The position numbers and the translations under genes are program-made. From positions 124,001-188,000 of the IMG/VR virus record IMGVR_UViG_3300022872_000001: a DNA stretch of 64,000 bases. One strand, written 5' to 3'. Below, piece by piece: positions 59,287 to 64,000 of the stretch; position 1 is the stretch's first letter; each line of letters starts with the position of its first letter. The notes below the pieces were generated by a model. It saw nothing but the letters and a program-made list of their open reading frames with translations, searched no databases and was not told the origin of the DNA. Origin of the DNA: a virus.

Positions 59287-59637
59287 TTAATCGGGTTTAT
59301 TTGCGTCTTTATCAATCTTGGATTGAAAGTATTTCTGAGCAACGGTATTAGCTACGTTGGTACCAGCCCAAATAGCCATGTAACCTGTGAAATAAAACTC
59401 AGTTAGTTTGTCACTCATGGTGAGATTAACGAAACCCCAAGTAGATACAAGTAAGGCAGTGAGTTGACCAATCTTATATATGGAAGGCTGCTTGGTATCA
59501 GGATCGATAATCAGATAGCGCAGATCATAAGTATCCTTACGAACCTGTACCACGATTAAGGCGATCACAAAAATAGCCAGTACAAGAACCAGGGATATAC
59601 CCATAGGATTCATGTGCTGAGTTAAATATTCGAACAT
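59287..59637 (-). CDS. Small membrane protein
   Basis: 116 residues with a strong membrane segment at about 13-32 (GISLVLVLAIFVIALIVVQV), a loop with YDLRYLIIDPDTKQPSIYKI, and two weaker segments (QLTALLVSTWGFVNLTM, FTGYMAIWAGTNVANTVA). It has holin-like size and topology but lies among tagged virion genes, not in the lysis cassette. Overlaps the next start by 1 base. A second holin or ejection membrane protein is possible. Confidence 0.55.
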   Translation of the reverse strand: MFEYLTQHMNPMGISLVLVLAIFVIALIVVQVRKDTYDLRYLIIDPDTKQPSIYKIGQLTALLVSTWGFVNLTMSDKLTEFYFTGYMAIWAGTNVANTVAQKYFQSKIDKDANKPD

Positions 59638-59909
59638 TAGTTCACCTCTTTCTTTTCAATTGACCAGTGGTCAGGAGAAGGACGTTTAACATAAGGCGTT
59701 AGATCATCCCAACTAAAGGTCTGCTGTGAATCTGAAAACTTCACGGTTATGTAAGGTCCATCCACGGTTACGAAGGAACGTGTAATCTCGCCAGTAGCAG
59801 GACCCTTATCGGTGAATTGATCACCCATGAATTCAATGGTATCTCCTACATCAGGAGATTGAACCTCTTTGGCCAGAATTCTTTTGTAAGCCTCTATTTT
59901 AAATACCAT
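59637..59909 (-). CDS. KIEA-tagged small beta-barrel-like protein
   Basis: 90 residues: tag MVFKIEAYKRILAKEVQSP, then VGDTIEFMGDQFTDKGPATG and YITVKFSDSQQTFSWDDLTP, a short SH3/KOW-like beta pattern. It sits between the two tagged acetyltransferase genes. Function unknown. Confidence 0.6.
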   Translation of the reverse strand: MVFKIEAYKRILAKEVQSPDVGDTIEFMGDQFTDKGPATGEITRSFVTVDGPYITVKFSDSQQTFSWDDLTPYVKRPSPDHWSIEKKEVN

Positions 59910-59917
59910 AGGAATCC

Positions 59918-60544
59918 TTATTTAGGCCAAATGAAAAGAAAGACATCACTCTTTGGGGCGGTCAATTCGATCTTCTGCCGAGTATCAAAAATCTTCATAC
60001 CATCGATCTTGATATCTTTCCGATCGCAGGTATGCCCTTTGTATTCGATATAGATTTCATGATTCTGCTTATACAGGGATAACCACACAGCCAAACTCAA
60101 GGAACCTAGGTTGCTGCTACTTCCTAGAGATTTTTTCGCGTAGTGATGGGCAATGGCATACAAGGTTTTACCGAATCCCCGATTGCGATATTCCTTATCC
60201 ACCCAAACGGAATGTACGCTATCGAGATTACCTGAAAAATTACGTTGAAGGTCAATTGTGGCTACAGGTTTCTTCGTTATATCCGAAAGTTTTAATTCAC
60301 CATCAGTAAGGCTTTTAAGCTTCCCTGGTAAAAGTTCGACCAGCATGAATGTATAGCTTTTAGCCTTAATAGGCGTCATGAATAAGGCTAGATTATCCGA
60401 TTTACTGGAGTTAATCAGCTTGAGATTACCAACCTTATATTTTTCAACGTATTTCTCCGCGTCTTCCTGACCCAAGGTATAGTTATCCCCTTGGATAATT
60501 GGCATAGCCTGGATACGTTGGAAGGCTTCGATTCGAAATACCAT
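59918..60544 (-). CDS. KIEA-tagged GNAT acetyltransferase, probably packaged (copy 2)
   Basis: 208 residues. Tag MVFRIEAFQRIQAMPII. GNAT features: PVATIDLQRNFSGNLDSVHS, motif A VWVDKEYRNRGFGKTLYAIA, then LGSSSNLGSLSLAVWLSLYK. The overall plan matches the 58677-59276 product, so they are paralogues with diverged C-terminal substrate regions. Target unknown. Confidence 0.72.
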   Translation of the reverse strand: MVFRIEAFQRIQAMPIIQGDNYTLGQEDAEKYVEKYKVGNLKLINSSKSDNLALFMTPIKAKSYTFMLVELLPGKLKSLTDGELKLSDITKKPVATIDLQRNFSGNLDSVHSVWVDKEYRNRGFGKTLYAIAHHYAKKSLGSSSNLGSLSLAVWLSLYKQNHEIYIEYKGHTCDRKDIKIDGMKIFDTRQKIELTAPKSDVFLFIWPK

Positions 60545-60555
60545 TTTAATTTCCT

Positions 60556-61030
60556 TTATTTTGAATCCTCAGCGTCTACCGCAGCTTGCCATTCCTCTTT
60601 AGTTTCGGATACCCATGTATGCTTATCCTTGTAATAACCGTATACTAAGTTTAGTATCGGCTTTATCTCCATATTTCTTTTTCCAACCAGGACTAGAAGC
60701 ATTCTTCAATTTCTTCTCTTTGAAAAGGTCAGAGAGTTTTTCAAAGAATTTGGTTGTTAATGGGTAGCGCTTCTTTAATTTCTTGACAATCTTATCCTTA
60801 TGTTTTTGCATTAAACCTGACTTAGGTTTAGGTTTACCTGAAGGTAGAGCGGTTGGTGGAGGGGCCGGCGTACCGCTCTCACTTTCAGGATGTTGACTTC
60901 CTGCATCTTTGGCATACTTAGAATTAGGATGTAAATCTATGTATTCTTTCTGCTGATCTTTAGTAAGAGACTTAAACCAAGTATCTGCATCTGCTTGAAT
61001 TCTTTTTGCTGCTTCGATTTTGAATTTCAT
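60556..61030 (-). pseudogene. KIEA-tagged WFxSLxKxQQKEYI protein with a C-terminal frameshift
   Basis: Tag MKFKIEAAKRIQADADTW, then WFKSLTKDQQKEYIDLHPNS and a Lys-rich helical region to SSPGWKKKYGDKADTK. The first frame then ends SIRLLQG-stop at 60623. A +1 shift at ACT-AAA-C-TTA (about 60640-60648) continues VYGYYKDKHTWVSETKEEWQ to a stop at 60556. This is exactly the C-terminus of the paralogue at 56887. So it is a one-base insertion, an assembly error or a +1 frameshift site. Confidence 0.7.
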
Positions 61031-61040
61031 TTGGTTTCCT

Positions 61041-62558
61041 TTAGTTATATCGAGTCCAAATACCTGGGCCTGAGCCTCCCCAGATTGATGCGGCAGTCAC
61101 GGTTATACCTACTGAACCGATAGCTCCGTGCCTTAAACGAGAAATATCTGCACTTCCATCCCCTGACGTATTTCCCTTAATGATCAAGTTTTGTTTGAAT
61201 GGCTTGATCTCATTATCAAGACGGGATTGAATCTTGGAAGCAGCGGCATCTAACATACCTGTACGATCTACATCCAAGGAAATGGCAGCACCTGAGAAGT
61301 TAAATGCCTTCTCACCTTCTGCGATGTACTGCGCTTCCAAAGCCGCAACCTCTGCGTAGAGTAGCCAATATTCACGAATAGCTCCCTTAGCATTGGTCAT
61401 CGTGAAGCTGGTGAAGTTACCTGATGCACCATTGAAAGCATCCCGACCACGCCGCAACCAAGCAATCACCTCCTCAGTGGTGTAGATAAGATCGGCATGA
61501 CCGTACAGAGTGGTCATAGCTTTGGTGATCTTACGTTTTACGTCGGCAACTGCGGATAGGATAGATGAGTTTACCACCCACAACTCGGTGCTTTCTGTGA
61601 ATACCTGCGCTGCATTGGAATTGTTGCCATAACTCCATAAAACTGCATAAGGTTCCAGAGATACTGGTAAGGCATTAGTTGCAGCTGAGGCTGTATAGAA
61701 GTAACCAGAAGCCACTCGTTGAAAATTACTAACGCGTTGGCCAGTGATAGTTTTGTTATCACATTGGATCTCTACAACCATGTTATCGTATAGTTTATCA
61801 ACAACGATTTCCAAGGTAGCAGGATTGCCTTGCAACTCTACAGCTGGCATTACACCTAAAGGAACGGTGGTCAACCCAATTACCGTTACATCCTCAAACG
61901 AATAATAGATGTACTGTTGATTATCTAAACTAGGAGTTCCTTTGTTGCTCAAATCCAGGGTATATCGAATCTTGTACTTCTGATCGAACTGTGAAGGGGG
62001 GACCGAGGATGGAACGTTGATAACGGAACGCGCAATTACGTTGTTGCTAATACCTGACGATTGAATCTGATAATCAAATGCGTTACCTGAGGCATATACG
62101 GTACCGTCACCTGTAAGCAATTCCCAATTAACGAAACCTCCACGCGGATCAAAGGAAGCAGGGAATTGGAATATGGCAGTACCAATTGCAGCATTCCCTG
62201 CTTCCACTGTATCAACCATATCCTCGTACGCCATTGGATTAGACGTAGTGTAGGGAACCTGGACATCGGTCATTACAGACACAGCGATTAGACATGTGAA
62301 GACACGCGCGTTGGTAGTTACTACTAATTGCACGCCGTAGGAAACGTTGTTGTCACCTCCAGATAAGGTAGCTGCCACCTGAGGCAGACTACCAGAAGTT
62401 AGGGAGATGAATAGTTCGGTAGGACTAATAGGGGATACAGGTCCCAGAGTGATGTCGGTGATTGTTTCAGATAACAGGAGCTTATCGCTTATATCGAACT
62501 GAATAGCAGAATCACCAATGGCATCCTTTTGGAACACGAACATATCTTTGGTGCTCAC
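61041..62558 (-). CDS. Large putative virion structural protein
   Basis: 505 residues from a GTG with AAGGAG upstream. Beta-rich N-terminal 330 residues (LSETITDITLGPVSPISPTE, FVNWELLTGDGTVYASGNAF) look like two or three stacked sandwich domains. A helical segment follows (VKRKITKAMTTLYGHADLIY, YWLLYAEVAALEAQYIAEGE) and a Gly-rich end. Composition and length suit a neck, baseplate or head-vertex protein. No family recognised. Confidence 0.52.
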   Translation of the reverse strand: MSTKDMFVFQKDAIGDSAIQFDISDKLLLSETITDITLGPVSPISPTELFISLTSGSLPQVAATLSGGDNNVSYGVQLVVTTNARVFTCLIAVSVMTDVQVPYTTSNPMAYEDMVDTVEAGNAAIGTAIFQFPASFDPRGGFVNWELLTGDGTVYASGNAFDYQIQSSGISNNVIARSVINVPSSVPPSQFDQKYKIRYTLDLSNKGTPSLDNQQYIYYSFEDVTVIGLTTVPLGVMPAVELQGNPATLEIVVDKLYDNMVVEIQCDNKTITGQRVSNFQRVASGYFYTASAATNALPVSLEPYAVLWSYGNNSNAAQVFTESTELWVVNSSILSAVADVKRKITKAMTTLYGHADLIYTTEEVIAWLRRGRDAFNGASGNFTSFTMTNAKGAIREYWLLYAEVAALEAQYIAEGEKAFNFSGAAISLDVDRTGMLDAAASKIQSRLDNEIKPFKQNLIIKGNTSGDGSADISRLRHGAIGSVGITVTAASIWGGSGPGIWTRYN

Positions 62559-62752
62559 TTGTTACTCCTTGGTTGGATGATTGCGTCCTTGATATCTCTA
62601 AGTTTGGCAAGCTGTTGATACAAAGCCGCGCTTTCTTCCTGAAGCCGTAATACTTGCTTATCCTTAGAAGGTTGCAGATTCTTATCCCATCCTTTAAATG
62701 CTTCAGCAAATGTTGAACTAGCCTTAATCCTAGTAGCGGCTTCGATAATCAT
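62555..62752 (-). CDS. KIEA-type tagged small helical protein
   Basis: 65 residues: MIIEAATRIKASSTFAEAF, the most diverged tag variant, followed by one long helix (RLQEESAALYQQLAKLRDIK). AGGTGATTT precedes the ATG. Overlaps the next start by 4 bases. Confidence 0.58.
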   Translation of the reverse strand: MIIEAATRIKASSTFAEAFKGWDKNLQPSKDKQVLRLQEESAALYQQLAKLRDIKDAIIQPRSNK

Positions 62753-62764
62753 AAATCACCTGTT

Positions 62765-64000
62765 CTAACCATTAATTATTTGCGCGATCTTCCGCATCTG
62801 CGTATCTTTTAAACCAAACTTATCGCGCATGAATTCGAGATCATAATAGCTAATCTCACCCTTCTCGGCTACTTTGGAAAGATTGAACACGATATTCGTG
62901 GTATCGCCTTTCTTCTCTTCCTTCATCAAAAGTTTAACACCTTTTGATTTAACCAGAGTGCGTAATTCAATGTAGAGTTGGTAGGCAACCTGCTTTACGA
63001 TCTCAGGCGAATTCGCCTCAGGACGCAGAGTAAAGATCATGTAGTTTTCATCCACAGATACAGATTCGATAAAGTCACGGAAGCTAAAGAATTCCTTGGT
63101 GAGCTTACCTGGGTCAGCCTTCATCAGCATTGCCATAGGTACAACGCCCAAGGCTGTGGAGAAATTCTCTACCTGTAACATTGTGGATATGGATTTCAAG
63201 GCATCCTGGACGTTACCTACCGAAGTACCATGACCAATTAACTTGTTAGGTACTTCATACTCGTGGTTCAGCTGGACTTCAACCGAGGATTTGGGACCAA
63301 TCAGCCATTGGATTGAGATATACAAATGAGGAGTAACGAAACCATCGTCATTAACTACATCCCGTAGCATCAGGTAATAGGTGAATACCAATTCACCCTC
63401 CTTAGTTACCGATACGTATAGGAACAGATCGGAATCCTTAAATACCACATGCTTGTTGATCAATTGGGATATGGCATCCATATAGGCTTGGAATGCCTCT
63501 GGTACGTGGTTGCTGGCCACTTCATGCAAGAAACCAAGAACAGATTTCAATTGATCCGCTACCTTGGCTTTTAGCGCACGCATGGCTCCGACGGCATCGT
63601 TATAAGCCTGACCACGCCGATCCGGGAACTGCAAACTTAATTGCGATTCCATAGTATCAAGTAGTTTATGTTTTTCGTGTAAGTCCTCTGCCAATGCATA
63701 TTGGCTTTCCAATTTAGCCAGATTAGGAACAATTACCTTCTTCAATGAAGGATCAATATTGGTCTTTAGGCGTTTGACATCTTGGAGTTGCTCCTTCCGA
63801 TCTCTAGGAGTAACATCGAAGGTCATGGAGGCCTTGATATTACCACCCTTTGGTTTCAACAAGGATGCAAACATTTTTTGATACTGATCAACCAGCTGTC
63901 CAGATTCATCTATCTGCTTTTTCAGAACATCGGTAAAACGAACATAGTCCTCAAGGTAACGAAAGCGCGGGAGTTCAACCTTCGCGGCTTTGGTACTTTG
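62765..64000 (-). CDS. Putative virion protein, 5' end outside window
   Basis: The frame stays open to the window edge, giving 411 residues with the N-terminus missing. The ATG at 63874 has no ribosome site, so it is internal. The visible start is helical (VRFTDVLKKQIDESGQLVDQ). A GGNIKASMTF site, resembling the tag cleavage region, lies near residue 57 of the visible part. The rest is mixed (DAISQLINKHVVFKDSDLFL, HLYISIQWLIGPKSSVEVQL). No family recognised; a portal or head protein cannot be confirmed. Confidence 0.55.
   Translation of the reverse strand, partial: QSTKAAKVELPRFRYLEDYVRFTDVLKKQIDESGQLVDQYQKMFASLLKPKGGNIKASMTFDVTPRDRKEQLQDVKRLKTNIDPSLKKVIVPNLAKLESQYALAEDLHEKHKLLDTMESQLSLQFPDRRGQAYNDAVGAMRALKAKVADQLKSVLGFLHEVASNHVPEAFQAYMDAISQLINKHVVFKDSDLFLYVSVTKEGELVFTYYLMLRDVVNDDGFVTPHLYISIQWLIGPKSSVEVQLNHEYEVPNKLIGHGTSVGNVQDALKSISTMLQVENFSTALGVVPMAMLMKADPGKLTKEFFSFRDFIESVSVDENYMIFTLRPEANSPEIVKQVAYQLYIELRTLVKSKGVKLLMKEEKKGDTTNIVFNLSKVAEKGEISYYDLEFMRDKFGLKDTQMRKIAQIING

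Overview
This window is part of the genome of a large tailed phage with a contractile tail (a jumbo-type myovirus). It encodes T4-like head and tail proteins: prohead protease, acidic scaffold-like proteins, major capsid protein, tail sheath and tail tube. It also encodes its own replication and recombination proteins. The holin and the GH19-type endolysin without a recognisable wall-binding domain suggest a Gram-negative host. There is no integrase, repressor, tRNA gene, rRNA gene or CRISPR array. The species cannot be named from the sequence alone.

Layout. (1) 1-7518, minus: three tandem lectin-like fibre paralogues, a Gly/Thr-repeat fibre protein, a small tail protein, then the lysis cassette (endolysin, two membrane-anchored paralogues, LydA-type holin). 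(2) 7631-8826, plus: a small gene and a 5'-3' exonuclease. (3) 8823-12033, minus: a long fibre ending in an S74 chaperone domain, with a small companion gene. (4) 12091-31038, plus: replication and nucleotide genes, namely Cas4/RecB-like nuclease, clamp loader, Rad50/gp46-like ATPase, beta-type sliding clamp, UvsW-like helicase, DexA-like exonuclease, guanylate-kinase-like enzyme, DnaB-like helicase, acetyltransferase and HAD phosphatase, with many small unknown genes between them. A strong terminator at 31043 closes this block. (5) 31109-64000, minus: the virion block. It holds candidate internal proteins with a shared N-terminal tag, a 1524-residue (after splicing) helicase, and the protease, scaffold, capsid, sheath and tube genes.

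Two themes stand out. First, the window is heavily colonised by self-splicing elements and homing endonucleases. The clamp loader is cut in two by a split intein with an antisense endonuclease gene in the gap. The large helicase carries two inteins, and one of them contains a complete endonuclease gene written in another reading frame of the same strand. The tail tube gene carries a 317-base group I intron, whose P1 and P10 pairings fix both splice sites. A second, synonymously diverged copy of the tube gene's first exon lies upstream, on the far side of an endonuclease gene. Two more large endonuclease genes, one frameshifted, lie beside the tube and sheath genes, and a small HNH gene lies further upstream.

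Second, ten otherwise mostly unrelated virion-block proteins, including two GNAT acetyltransferases, begin with nearly the same dozen residues (consensus M-x(0-2)-[KR]IEA-x2-RI-x-[AS]). This looks like a capsid-targeting signal of the kind used by T4 internal proteins, and the likely processing protease is encoded in the same block. It would define a set of packaged, injected proteins.

Regulation: a frame-independent AGTAAATA(A) motif lies 20-37 bases before several plus-strand genes and one endonuclease gene, and is a candidate phage promoter element. An ATTTTATA-like motif recurs about 25 bases before some minus-strand genes.
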